Notes: generated by a model not told the origin, from the letters alone. DNA of 64,000 nt from DASUPK01 sp963736685 (GCA_963736685.1 CAVTPZ010000027.1:1-64000), one strand, 5' to 3'; positions 7,895-15,020 are shown, counted from the stretch's first letter. Program-made: numbers and translations.

Positions 7895-9943
7895 CTATGC
7901 GGGCGCTGCCTGGGCGAGGGCTTGCTCGATCAGCGCCGTCAGCTCGGCAACCTCGAAATCGGCGCCCACGACCTTGGCGGCGTCCGAGTACATCGACAGG
8001 TCCTTCGGGCAGCTGACGAGGAAGTAGTCGAGGTCTCCCAGCGTCTGCGCTTCGCGGATCCGCTGCTCGCTGGGCCGTTCAGAGGTCTCGCCGTCATCGC
8101 TCATCCAGATGCGGCCCCCGCCCGCCCCGCAGCAGAACGTGTTCGTCCCGTTGCGAGGCATCTCCACCAGCTCCGCACCGGTCGCCTCGATCAGCTGTCG
8201 TGGCGCCTCGGTGATCCGGTTGTAGCGCGCCAGGTAGCACGGATCGTGGTAGGTGACGCGCGTCCCGGAGAGCGGGGTTCGCAGCGAGATGGCCCCCTTC
8301 GCGACCAGGTCGGCGAGGAGCTCGGTGTAGTGGTAGACGGGAACGCTGAGGCCGAACCGGGGGTACTCGTTGCGCAGGGCGTTCAGGGAGTGAGGGTCGG
8401 TGGTGAAGATCGCCTCGAACTGCGCATCGGCGAGCACGCTCATGTTCTGCTCGACCAGCATCTCGAACAGCCCCTCCTCGCCGATCCGGCGAATGTCGTT
8501 GCCCGAGTTGCGCTCGCCCTCGTACAGCAACCCGAACGACACGCCGGCGTCGTGCAGGATCCGCGCCACGGACTGCGAGGCGACCTGGACGCGTTCGTCG
8601 AACGACGCGAAGTCGCCCACGAACCAGACGTACTCCACCGGCTCGCTCCGCGCGTCCGGGATCTTGAAGTCCAGGCCCTTGGCCCATCGGGCCCGAAGCC
8701 GCGCCGACTTGCCGTAGGAGTTGCCCTGGTTGCCGTAGTTCTCGAGGGTCTGCTGAAGGAGCGGATCCAGCTCGCCCTGATCGACCAGGTTTCGGCGCAT
8801 GTCCACGATCGTCGGGACGTGCTCGATCCCCACCGGGCACGCCTCCACGCAGGCCATGCAGGTCGTGCACGCCCACAACGCCTCCCCTGAAATCAAAGGC
8901 GCCGAGGAGCCGTCGCCGTTCCGCTGCTGCTCGGGGTGGTCGTACAGGCGATCCCGGATGTCCAGGATCACCTGCCGCGGAGCCAGCGGCGTGCCCGAGG
9001 CGGTGGCGGGGCAGACGGCCGTGCAGCGGCCGCACTCGGTGCACGAGAACGCGTCGAGCACCTGCTTCCAGGTGACGTCGGACAGCGAGGCGATTCCGAC
9101 GAGACCCTCGGGCGGCGGCTCCAGGGCGGCGACGGGAGCGGCCGGCACGTGGGTCACCTCGAGCGGTCGCTCAGCGCCGCGGGGTGGGAGCTTGGCAAAG
9201 AACACGTTCGGGATCGCTGTGATGATGTGGAAGTGCTTGGACAGGGGCAGCAGGCACAGGAACGCCAGCACGGTGAGGTTGTGCAGCCACCAGCCGACGT
9301 CGCTCACCGTGCGCGCCGCGGAAGGGGAGAGGCCCCCGAGTGCCGCGGCCACTAGCGCGGTGAGCGGCGCAAAGTCGCGCTCGTGGCCGTGGATGTCGTC
9401 GGCGACCAGCAGGCCGGCGTCGTAAAGCAGGCCGCCGACGATGATCAGCAGGATCATCACCAGGATCAGGACGCCCTCCCAATGCGGGGCCTCGCGGTAG
9501 CGCTGCTCGGCTCGGCCGAGGCCGAACAGCCGCGGCGTGTGCAGGACGACCCGCCGGTAGAGCATGTAGGTGACTCCAACGATCACGCTGGCCTCGAGCA
9601 GGTCGCGGGCGATGAAGAAGGGTGGGCCCAGCGGCTCGTCGGGCGCGAAGCCGGGGATGTTCCAACCCGCATCGAACGCCCGCCCGTACAGCGTGACCAC
9701 CTGGAGCAACAGAACCACGAAGCCCCAGAAGACGAGCGCGTGCATGATCCCCGCAGGCTGCTCGCCGGAGAGGAACTTACGCTGGCCGAGTGCGTAGAGG
9801 ATCGTCTGCCTGATCCGCTCGGGAATCCGGTCCCAGCGCGCTGCGGGCCGTGCCGCGAACAGGAGCCGCGCCCTGGCGGCGATGATGCCCCCGAACACCA
9901 GCAGCCCGATCCCCAGGACTATCGGAAAGAGGACATGGCTCAC
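7895..9943 (-). CDS. Membrane-bound Fe-S oxidoreductase, EtfD/HdrD-like (putative ETF:quinone reductase)
   Basis: 682 aa fusion. Residues 1-270 form a nitrate-reductase-gamma-like membrane domain with about five hydrophobic segments and candidate heme-ligand histidines (MHALVFWG, WWLHNLTVLAF, LSKHFHIITAIPN). A ferredoxin-type domain carries CTECGRCTAVCP and CTTCMACVEACPVG for two 4Fe-4S clusters. The C-terminal half holds CCG-type cysteine motifs (HDPCYLARYN and FCCGAGGGRIW) like heterodisulfide reductase subunit D. The mycobacterial protein EtfD (Rv0338c) has this architecture and passes electrons from ETF to the membrane; position beside etfBA supports the same role here. GTG 9943 (VSHVLFPIVLG) was chosen because sequence further upstream is non-membrane, low-complexity and antisense to the HEAT-repeat gene. 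Confidence 0.85.
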   Translation of the reverse strand: MSHVLFPIVLGIGLLVFGGIIAARARLLFAARPAARWDRIPERIRQTILYALGQRKFLSGEQPAGIMHALVFWGFVVLLLQVVTLYGRAFDAGWNIPGFAPDEPLGPPFFIARDLLEASVIVGVTYMLYRRVVLHTPRLFGLGRAEQRYREAPHWEGVLILVMILLIIVGGLLYDAGLLVADDIHGHERDFAPLTALVAAALGGLSPSAARTVSDVGWWLHNLTVLAFLCLLPLSKHFHIITAIPNVFFAKLPPRGAERPLEVTHVPAAPVAALEPPPEGLVGIASLSDVTWKQVLDAFSCTECGRCTAVCPATASGTPLAPRQVILDIRDRLYDHPEQQRNGDGSSAPLISGEALWACTTCMACVEACPVGIEHVPTIVDMRRNLVDQGELDPLLQQTLENYGNQGNSYGKSARLRARWAKGLDFKIPDARSEPVEYVWFVGDFASFDERVQVASQSVARILHDAGVSFGLLYEGERNSGNDIRRIGEEGLFEMLVEQNMSVLADAQFEAIFTTDPHSLNALRNEYPRFGLSVPVYHYTELLADLVAKGAISLRTPLSGTRVTYHDPCYLARYNRITEAPRQLIEATGAELVEMPRNGTNTFCCGAGGGRIWMSDDGETSERPSEQRIREAQTLGDLDYFLVSCPKDLSMYSDAAKVVGADFEVAELTALIEQALAQAAPA

Positions 9944-10007
9944 GCTCGAATCATCGCGCACGCCGACTCCGGTTGCCAGGGAGCGCCTTCGGCCGCGGTC
10001 GCGACGT

Positions 10008-10511
10008 ATGATCCTTCCCCTCTTGCCGACCGGACAGGACACCGACCCGACCGGGACGGCGCTCGCCGCCCTCCGCCGGGCGCTCGAGGATCCCGTGGTG
10101 GAGGTGCGCCGCGAGGCCGCGCTGGCGCTCGGCCAGCTCGCCGATGTCGACTCCGCCCCGGCGCTGATCACGGCCCTCGCCTCCGACAGCGAGCCCGTGC
10201 GCCGCGCGGCCGCCCTCGCGCTCGGCAGGATCTCGACCGCCGACGCGAGGGCGGCGCTCCTGAAAGCGCTCCAATCCGACATCTCGGTTTGGCGCGAGGC
10301 GGCCGTCGCCCTCAGCCAGCAGCACCACGACCACCCCGAGGTCACGGAGCGCCTCACCCAGCTGCTCTCCGACCCCGAGGCCGACGAGCACGCGCGCCGG
10401 GGCGCCGCGCTGGCACTGGGCGCGCTGATCACGGGAGAGCCGCTGTCGATGGAGGCCGCCCTCAGCCCCACCTTCCAGGATGAGCAGGGCAGACTGCACG
10501 TCCTGCTCTAA
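10008..10511 (+). CDS. HEAT-repeat (PBS lyase type) protein
   Basis: 167 aa, made of about four alpha-helical HEAT repeats of ~31 residues: VRREAALALGQL, VRRAAALALGRI, WREAAVALSQQ and ARRGAALALGAL recur at regular spacing. Such proteins are usually scaffolds or, in phycobilin lyases, chromophore-handling; no catalytic motif is visible. The ATG at 10008 begins MILPLLPTGQD; it lies 65 bp from the divergent GTG of the EtfD-like gene. The gene ends 37 bp before the tRNA-His 3' fragment that marks the left end of the putative island. Confidence 0.75.
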   Translation: MILPLLPTGQDTDPTGTALAALRRALEDPVVEVRREAALALGQLADVDSAPALITALASDSEPVRRAAALALGRISTADARAALLKALQSDISVWREAAVALSQQHHDHPEVTERLTQLLSDPEADEHARRGAALALGALITGEPLSMEAALSPTFQDEQGRLHVLL

Positions 10512-10548
10512 CGGGTCAGTTAGTCGTAATGCCGAGTCGCAGGAACTT

Positions 10549-10592
10549 AGGGTGAGCGACCGGACTCGAACCGGCGACCACCTGGACCACAA
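10549..10592 (-). repeat. Left attachment-like repeat: 3' half of tRNA-His
   Basis: 44 bp identical to 13639-13682. It contains the tRNA-His 3' acceptor strand, T arm, variable loop, 3' anticodon stem and part of the loop, but no 5' half, so it cannot make a tRNA. A displaced tRNA 3' fragment in direct orientation with an intact copy is the classical footprint of integration at a tRNA gene. Confidence 0.85.
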
Positions 10593-10789
10593 ATCGCGCT
10601 CAGGAGGCGAATCGAGGTCAGCTGAGGTTGGCTCAGTTCACGTGAGTTTCGCTCGATTCGCTCAGTTTCGCTCGGTTTAGTACCCCCTGTAGTACCTCAT
10701 TTGGAACTACGGAAATACCGGACACTGCGCGGCCCTGCCGTGCTCCGGCTTTCACGCGGGAGCCACATCGCGACCCAGCGCCGCGCAGA

Positions 10790-10815
10790 GTGCCGCTTTG
10801 CATGGAAAGCGGCAC
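10790..10815 (-). repeat. A-type hairpin upstream of SnoaL-like gene
   Basis: GTGCCGCTTT / AAAGCGGCAC arms of 10 bp with loop GCATGG; reverse complement of the A motif GCYGCTTT-CCATGC-AAAGCRGC found repeatedly in 41-47 kb. It ends 10 bases before the GATACT hexamer of the downstream gene. Confidence 0.8.
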
Positions 10816-10825
10816 TCTGTCGCGA

Positions 10826-10840
10826 GATACTGCGTGGGCA
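10826..10840 (+). promoter_or_regulatory. Candidate leaderless promoter -10 (GATACT) of SnoaL-like gene
   Basis: GATACT at 10826-10831 followed by 9 bases and ATG. The same hexamer and exact 9-base spacing precede 12541 and the broken gene start at 12013, and GGTACT-N9 precedes the fragment start at 41846. No Shine-Dalgarno sequence is present, which fits leaderless transcription. Confidence 0.5.
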
Positions 10841-11179
10841 ATGTCGGAGGAGAACGTGGAGGTCGTGCGCGCTGCTGTGGATACCTGGAACTCCGGGGAC
10901 ATGGCAGGGGTGCGCGACCTCTATGACCCTGACGTAATCATGCGGGTAGCGCCTGACTGGCCGGAGCCTGGGCCATTTGTCGGCCGCGATGCGGTGATGC
11001 AGCAGGTGAGCGAGGCTCGGGGTGCCTTCGACAATGATTGGGCGGAGATCGTGGGCGAACCTCTCGCCGCTGGCGACCGGGTCATTGTGCGATTGAACTG
11101 GCACGGAACCGGGCGCGGTCCCCAGAGCGACTTCTGGGACTACGCCGACGCCCTCGAAGCCGCCGGGCTGTCGGAGTAG
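10841..11179 (+). CDS. SnoaL-like (NTF2-fold) protein with internal deletion
   Basis: 112 aa. Begins MSEENVEVVRAAV and has the NTF2-fold pattern of a SnoaL-like small protein (DLYDPDVIMRVAPDWP, GRDAVMQQVSEAR, GDRVIVRLNWHGTGRG). It ends DYADALEAAGLSE, the same C-terminus as the relative at 12541, but the two or three beta strands usually found between GRG and the final helix are missing (compare 133 aa there), about 20-25 residues lost in frame. Small-molecule binding or isomerase-type activity is the family norm, but the missing strands line the pocket, so function is doubtful. Start fixed by the leaderless GATACT-N9-ATG arrangement. Confidence 0.7.
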   Translation: MSEENVEVVRAAVDTWNSGDMAGVRDLYDPDVIMRVAPDWPEPGPFVGRDAVMQQVSEARGAFDNDWAEIVGEPLAAGDRVIVRLNWHGTGRGPQSDFWDYADALEAAGLSE

Positions 11180-11183
11180 GGCG

Positions 11184-11396
11184 TCAGGCCGGAGAAACGT
11201 GCGGTGCTGTGACGCTGACGACGTGAACAATATGGTCGGGGTTGACCCAGATCGCGTGCTCGTTTGTGTCGAGGAACCGGAGCAGGCCGCCCTCGGCCTT
11301 CTCGATTGCGGCCGCTATCTCGTCCGGCGTAGCAATGACCTGGAGCTCGCTGCCGTTGGCGAAGCTGATCGTCGTCGGATCCTGTTTCTCAGCCAT
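11184..11396 (-). CDS. Small conserved-looking protein of unknown function
   Basis: 70 aa, beginning MAEKQDPTTISFANG and ending VHVVSVTAPHVSPA. The pattern of a short beta strand (TTISFANG), a helix (DEIAAAIEKAEGG), then LRFLDTNEHAIWVNPDHIVHVV suggests a compact alpha/beta fold that reads an 'own-residue then hydrophobic strand' motif reminiscent of small FlbD-like proteins, but this is weak. It converges with the SnoaL-like gene (stops 4 bp apart). Codon use is GC3-rich and supports coding. Confidence 0.5.
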   Translation of the reverse strand: MAEKQDPTTISFANGSELQVIATPDEIAAAIEKAEGGLLRFLDTNEHAIWVNPDHIVHVVSVTAPHVSPA

Positions 11397-11453
11397 TGGT
11401 CGGGACCGTATCGCGTTCAGTGCAGGCGTCGGAGATTCAGACTCGCCGCGTAG

Positions 11454-11717
11454 CTATTTGCCAGGTAGGTCTTTGGGCCCGTAGTCGCCGTCGGGGAAGA
11501 CCCACCGCGTATCGGTTTGCTTGCCCTCCGCGTCGAACATCCTGACTTCGCGGTGGAAACGCCCCCGGTCCTCGACCTCCACATACGAACAGCGTTCAGC
11601 AAGCTCGGCAACCGACTTGGCCTGCCTGGACGTGAGCTTGACTGCCGCCCCCGGCACGTTCATCTCCTCGGGTCCCTTCGGGCCTGGAGGGAACGGGCGA
11701 TCCATCTCGTCACTCAT
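11454..11717 (-). CDS. Hypothetical small protein
   Basis: 87 aa starting MSDEMDRPFPPGPKGPEE. The N-terminus is Pro/Gly-rich and probably disordered; the remainder (VAELAERCSYVEVEDRG, FHREVRMFDAEGKQ, TRWVFPDGDYGPKD) looks like a small beta-rich domain. No family recognised. ATG 11717 is preferred over a longer frame that opens at 11765 because the extra residues look non-coding. It lies upstream of, and on the same strand as, the 70-aa gene, and both are cargo of the putative island. Confidence 0.4.
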   Translation of the reverse strand: MSDEMDRPFPPGPKGPEEMNVPGAAVKLTSRQAKSVAELAERCSYVEVEDRGRFHREVRMFDAEGKQTDTRWVFPDGDYGPKDLPGK

Positions 11718-12178
11718 CTCGATGGGCGTACAAGCCGACTTACCAGCGCCCGTTGTAGATCGCATCGAGGCGATCGCTGATCCAACACCAGATCGCGCCG
11801 AGAAGACGCCTGCCGGAAGGGCTCTCGGAAATCGGCGGTGTTCGGATCAGGCCCATCTGATCCTCATGCGGACGTTCTCCCATCTTCTTTGGCGAGGCGT
11901 TTCTCTTTGCTCTGCATTAACGGCACGCGGGGTGCGGTTCGTTCGGCCGTCTTTCGCTGGGCAGCGTTGCCCTCGCAACCCCTTCCCCCGGTTGGGGGAT
12001 ACTGCGTGGCCGATGTCGGACTAGAACATCCAGGTAATCCAGGGGCCCTCCTTCCTGCTCCCGACACCGACTGTCGTTTGCATGCTTCGAGGAGCTGCGG
12101 GACCCCGGATTTCGGGCACCGACGCACTCTCAATGGGATAAGACTGGTGACAAGATTCCGAGCCGACAGGAGGTCGAT
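11718..12178. other. Gene-free stretch with a decayed SnoaL gene start
   Basis: No intact gene seen. It contains the broken SnoaL 5' end at 11998-12050 and, just before 12179, the ribosome-binding site of the ABM-like gene. The rest shows no convincing coding pattern on either strand. Confidence 0.5.
11998..12050 (+). pseudogene. Remnant 5' end of a SnoaL-like gene
   Basis: GATACT at 11998 is followed by 9 bases and ATG 12013, then TCGGACTAGAACATCCAG. Compared with the intact starts (ATGTCGGAGGAGAACGTGGAG) the third GAG/CAG codon region has become GAC TAG, giving a stop at codon 4, and similarity fades after about 40 bases. Interpreted as a decayed copy of the SnoaL promoter and start. Confidence 0.6.
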
Positions 12179-12490
12179 ATGCATGCTCGCCTAACCCGTT
12201 ACGAGGGCTCCTCGCCCGATGGCATGGACGAGGCCCTGCAGACGAAGAAGCATGTGCTGCCCACCGAGCCGGGGCAGACCGACGACATGAAGGGCGTCGT
12301 CTTCCTCGCCGACCGGCAGAAAGGAACGATCGTCGTCATCTCACTGTGGGAGGACGAGAAGGCGATGGAGGCGAGCGAAGGCGAGGCGACGCGAGTTCGC
12401 GAGGAAGTCACGGGACCCGGTGAGACGGCATCGGTCGAGCACTACGAGGTGGCGCTCCTGGAGGTCGTCCAGGCGAGCCAGGCCAGCTGA
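12179..12490 (+). CDS. ABM-superfamily-like small protein
   Basis: 103 aa. The pattern MHARLTRYEGS, a helix, then GVVFLADRQKGTIVVISLWEDEKAMEAS and VEHYEVALLEV matches the dimeric alpha+beta barrel of antibiotic-biosynthesis-monooxygenase-like domains (strand with R-x-x-G-x-x-x-x-x-S-x-W followed by a helix). Most members are heme- or quinone-related oxygenases or stress proteins; no specific substrate can be named. A strong Shine-Dalgarno AGGAGGT at 12168-12174 sits just before ATG 12179, unlike its leaderless SnoaL neighbours. Confidence 0.7.
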   Translation: MHARLTRYEGSSPDGMDEALQTKKHVLPTEPGQTDDMKGVVFLADRQKGTIVVISLWEDEKAMEASEGEATRVREEVTGPGETASVEHYEVALLEVVQASQAS

Positions 12491-12525
12491 GGCGTGATTT
12501 AGCGAGCCCATCTGTCTCGTGGCGA

Positions 12526-12540
12526 GATACTGGGCGGGCG
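12526..12540 (+). promoter_or_regulatory. Candidate leaderless promoter -10 (GATACT) of second SnoaL-like gene
   Basis: GATACT at 12526-12531, 9 bases, then ATG 12541, the same geometry as at 10826. No Shine-Dalgarno sequence between. Confidence 0.5.
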
Positions 12541-12942
12541 ATGTCGCAGGAGAACGTCGAGTTCGTCCGGAACGTCTTCGCGATGATCGACCGCGGCGAT
12601 GCCGAAGCCTGGGACCTGCTTCCAGCGGATTTCGTGATCGATCTGTCGCGGCGGCTCATAGACCCCGTAGTGCTTCGTGGGCCCGATGAAATGCGTGCGT
12701 TCTATCGCGACCTTGATGCGACCTGGGAGGATGGGGCGAGACTGGAAGTCGAAGAGTTGATCGACGCGGGCGACAAGGTGCTTGTGCTGATCCGCTTCAG
12801 CGGCCGCGGCAAGACGAGCGGCGCTGAGGTTGAGGCTCTTGTCTGGAACCTGTGGACGTTCCGCGATGGCGAGCCCGTCGGGTGGACCTACTTCGGAGAA
12901 GACCGAGCCGACGCCCTCGAAGCCGCCGCGCTGTCGGAGTAG
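12541..12942 (+). CDS. SnoaL-like (NTF2-fold) protein
   Basis: 133 aa, full family length. Starts MSQENVEFVRNVF, with the NTF2-fold elements DAEAWDLLPADFVIDLSRR, GPDEMRAFYRDL, the strand LEVEELIDAGDKVLVLIRFSG, then VEALVWNLWTFRDGEPV and the end helix DRADALEAAALSE. Family members bind small hydrophobic molecules, some being cyclases, isomerases or hydratases; this one is not assignable further. Its TAG stop is followed at once by a B-type hairpin. It is the intact relative of the deleted copy at 10841. Confidence 0.8.
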   Translation: MSQENVEFVRNVFAMIDRGDAEAWDLLPADFVIDLSRRLIDPVVLRGPDEMRAFYRDLDATWEDGARLEVEELIDAGDKVLVLIRFSGRGKTSGAEVEALVWNLWTFRDGEPVGWTYFGEDRADALEAAALSE

Positions 12943-12962
12943 CCGCTCTGGACGAAAGGGGG
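12943..12962 (-). repeat. Degenerate B-type hairpin directly after SnoaL stop
   Basis: CCGCTCTGGACGAAAGGGGG begins at the base after the TAG and resembles the minus-orientation B motif GCCGCTTTGGACGAGAAGCGGC, with a damaged right arm. Confidence 0.5.
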
Positions 12963-12968
12963 CCGGAG

Positions 12969-13415
12969 CTAGTCCGAGCCGAACAGCTGCCCGAGGCGGT
13001 CGAAACTGTCGGTCCAGCCTCCTTCGTGGAGGGAGAGGCGTTCCTCGGTGGAGAACTCGCCGTGGGTGAGAACGACCTTGGTCTCCTCACCCAGAGCCTC
13101 AAGCTCCAGCGTCGCCACCGTTTCACGGTCATCCGGATTGGGGGGATCCCATCGAAACGTGTACCCCAGGCGGCTGGGGGGTTCGACCTCCCTGAACTCT
13201 CCTGACAGATGGAACAGCTCGCCGTCCGGGGGCTGCATCGCGATCCGATAGCTGCCCCCGACCTGCGGATCGAAGTCCACGCTCGGAGAAGTGAAGCCCT
13301 TGGGACCCCACCACTTCGCGAGCTCATCAGGTTCGGTCAGCGCCCTGTATACGACCTCCCGTGGGGCGCTCATAGTCCGCTCCAGGCTCAGGGTCAGTCC
13401 GTTGCCCTCGGCCAT
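12969..13415 (-). CDS. SRPBCC / AHSA1-family protein
   Basis: 148 aa START-like fold of the Aha1 C-terminal type. Starts MAEGNGLTLSLERTMSAP; the diagnostic E-V-V-Y-R-A-L-T-E-P-D-E-L-A-K-W-W-G-P segment is at residues 19-38, followed by DFDPQVGGSYRIAM, the EFREVEPPSRLGYTF strand and THGEFSTEERLSLHEGGW near the end. These single-domain proteins bind hydrophobic ligands in a deep cavity; substrates are rarely known. Convergent with the SnoaL-like gene at 12541. Confidence 0.85.
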   Translation of the reverse strand: MAEGNGLTLSLERTMSAPREVVYRALTEPDELAKWWGPKGFTSPSVDFDPQVGGSYRIAMQPPDGELFHLSGEFREVEPPSRLGYTFRWDPPNPDDRETVATLELEALGEETKVVLTHGEFSTEERLSLHEGGWTDSFDRLGQLFGSD

Positions 13416-13459
13416 CTCAGAGCCATCCTACGCGTGAACGGCCTGGCCGAAGCGGCGAT

Positions 13460-13532
13460 GAGTTTCTGGCGGAGTTCGGGTTTTCGGAGTAGTCAGAAAC
13501 GACCGCTTTGGACGAGGAGCGCAGCTTTCAAA
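13460..13532 (+). pseudogene. Possible SnoaL 3' remnant followed by B/A hairpin debris
   Basis: The frame ending GAGTTTCTGGCGGAGTTC... reads EFLAEFGFSE then TAG at about 13491, like the LSE-TAG ends of SnoaL-like genes. Ten bases later a minus-orientation B motif (ACCGCTTTGGACGAGGAGCGC, 13502-13522) and a partial A motif follow. Short and therefore uncertain. Confidence 0.35.
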
Positions 13533-13638
13533 CCCCTATGGCCCAACGGGAAAGTTAGGGGACCCCCTCTAGTACCCGGGCGCTGCCAGGGCGCCCGCCA
13601 TGAACAACGAACCCCCGCGTTAGCAGGGGGCTTCCTTG

Positions 13639-13682
13639 AGGGTGAGCGACCGGACTCGAACCGGCGACCACCTGGACCACAA
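13639..13682 (-). repeat. Right attachment-like repeat within tRNA-His
   Basis: 44 bp identical to 10549-10592; here it is the 3' half of the intact tRNA-His. Confidence 0.85.
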
Positions 13683-13714
13683 CCAGGAGCTCTACCAACT
13701 GAGCTACGCCCACC
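13641..13714 (-). tRNA. tRNA-His (GTG)
   Basis: Acceptor GTGGGCG pairs with CGCTCAC; an extra G at -1 faces C73, the histidine identity pair. D arm GCTC/GAGC, anticodon arm CCTGG-TTGTGGT-CCAGG with anticodon GTG, T arm GCCGG-TTCGAGT-CCGGT. CCA is not encoded. It serves as the apparent integration site of the neighbouring island. Confidence 0.95.
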
Positions 13715-13734
13715 GCGTGGCTTCAATCTAGCGT

Positions 13735-13764
13735 GAGCCGGGGCCTCCGGCGGGGCCCCGGCTC
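13735..13764. terminator. Strong GC hairpin after lipase gene
   Basis: Arms GAGCCGGGGCC and GGCCCCGGCTC (11 bp, perfect) around an 8-base loop, 15 bp beyond the lipase stop and 21 bp before the tRNA-His 5' end. There is no U-tract, so factor-independent termination is only probable. Confidence 0.6.
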
Positions 13765-13778
13765 CGCTTGAGATTTCC

Positions 13779-15020
13779 CTAGCGCGGCGGGAGCTGCGCC
13801 TGGAAGAACGCCAGCGCGTCGGTCTCGCCCGCCGTCACCACGCCGACATGGTCGGTGCCCGGATAGGTCTTGTAGGTGACCTGGTCTCCGAGACCCAGCA
13901 GCTCGTCCTTGAGCTGAGCGGTGAGGAACGGGAACACCGTCGAATCCGACTCACCCTGCGGGATCAGAATCGGCGCCGCGGTCTTCACGGCGGGGTTCAT
14001 CGCGGCCAGGATCGGCCTGACGGCGCTCAGATCGGCGCCTGAGCGCTCGAGCTGCGAGGGCGGGATGCCGCCGAGCTCGTCCGACTGTCCCAGCCGGCCG
14101 AGGCACTGGCTCTGGAGCAGCGGGTAGAACTGAAGCACCGGGTCCGACAGGACCTGGTTGATGTTGATCGCGCTCGACTGCGTGGAGGCACCGTCGACGA
14201 TCAACGTCGCCAGCGCGGTCAGGCTGCTCGGCGTGGTGAGCGCCGGGAGCAGTGACTCCTGATCGAGGATGTGCGACGCGGGAGCGAAGGCCACCGTGCC
14301 GCGCAGCTTCAGCTTCGGCTGCCAGGTGCTCGCCAGACCGGCAGCGAACAGCGCGGACTGGCCGCCCTGCGAGTGGCCGGCGATCAGGTAGCGCTTCGAG
14401 ATGTTCGGATCGAGCTGGCGCGCCGCCGCCACGATGTCGAGGACGCTGCGGCCCTCGGAGGTGCCGATCAGATACGGGTGCTTGCCCGGCGTGCCGAGCC
14501 CCTCGTAGTCGGTGCGCAGAACCGCGTAGCCGGCGCTGAGCCAGGCATTGAGGTCGTTGTTGATGTAGCTCTCACCGGTGCCCGCCGGATCACCGGCGGT
14601 GTCACGGGACGGCGCGCAGGCGTCCGCGACGCCGGTCGTGCCATGTGCCCAGGTGATCACCGGCCAGCCACCCTTCGGCGGCTTGCCCTTGGGGACGCTG
14701 ATCGAGCCCGAGATCGCATCCTTCGCGCCCTGCGGGGTGCGCGACGAGTAGAGGACGAGCTTCGTGTAGCGGGCGTCCTGAAGCGCCACGACGCCGGAAG
14801 CCTTCCTGGCCCAGATCGCGGTCCCGTGCCGGCTGGGGATGCTCTTCGGCGGCTTGTAGAACTTGAGGCCCTTCGGCCCCTTGGCGACGACCGCCTTGTG
14901 CTTCCTCGCCTTCGCGTCGGCCTGCTGCGTGCTCGCTACGAGCGCGAACAGAGCGGCCAGTCCGATGACGGCAAGAACGATCAGCTTCGGTACACGAAGC
15001 GAAACGGCATGGGCTTGCAA
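13779..15020 (-). CDS. Secreted lipase/esterase, alpha/beta-hydrolase (LIP-type)
   Basis: 413 aa. The N-terminus has a signal peptide (VPKLIVLAVIGLAALFALVAS then QQADA). The mature part shows PVITWAHGTTG (oxyanion region), the nucleophile elbow GHSQGGQSA, LIPQGESDSTVFP with the acid Asp, and GTDHVGVV with the catalytic His, the layout of the secretory triacylglycerol lipase family. Expected to hydrolyse ester lipids outside the cell. TTG 15020 is chosen because AGAGGAGA lies 5 bases upstream and the signal peptide then begins at once; ATG 15050 is the alternative. The gene sits between tRNA-Arg and tRNA-His. Confidence 0.85.
   Translation of the reverse strand: MQAHAVSLRVPKLIVLAVIGLAALFALVASTQQADAKARKHKAVVAKGPKGLKFYKPPKSIPSRHGTAIWARKASGVVALQDARYTKLVLYSSRTPQGAKDAISGSISVPKGKPPKGGWPVITWAHGTTGVADACAPSRDTAGDPAGTGESYINNDLNAWLSAGYAVLRTDYEGLGTPGKHPYLIGTSEGRSVLDIVAAARQLDPNISKRYLIAGHSQGGQSALFAAGLASTWQPKLKLRGTVAFAPASHILDQESLLPALTTPSSLTALATLIVDGASTQSSAININQVLSDPVLQFYPLLQSQCLGRLGQSDELGGIPPSQLERSGADLSAVRPILAAMNPAVKTAAPILIPQGESDSTVFPFLTAQLKDELLGLGDQVTYKTYPGTDHVGVVTAGETDALAFFQAQLPPR

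Larger units (their letters stand above)
10512..10840. other. Gene-free stretch: island edge, short tandem repeats, promoter of SnoaL-like gene
   Basis: Besides the tRNA-His fragment it holds a run of short repeats at about 10646-10678 (variants of TTTCGCTC), the sequence GTAC around the two halves of TAGTACCCCCTGTAGTAC near 10678-10695, and the A-type hairpin with a leaderless-type promoter just before the SnoaL-like gene. No coding potential was seen. Confidence 0.5.
10549..13682. mobile_element. Putative small integrated island at tRNA-His (no integrase visible)
   Basis: Bounded by the 44-bp tRNA-His direct repeats. The intact tRNA reads leftward into the segment and the displaced 3' piece lies at the far end, the expected geometry after integration into a tRNA 3' end. 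Cargo: SnoaL-like genes, two unknown small genes, an ABM-like gene, an SRPBCC gene, SnoaL fragments and hairpin repeats. There is no recognisable recombinase, so it is either a decayed element or one mobilised in trans. Confidence 0.5.

Noticed and set aside
10549..10592. Functional tRNA
   Set aside because: Only the 3' half is present; acceptor 5' strand and D arm are absent.
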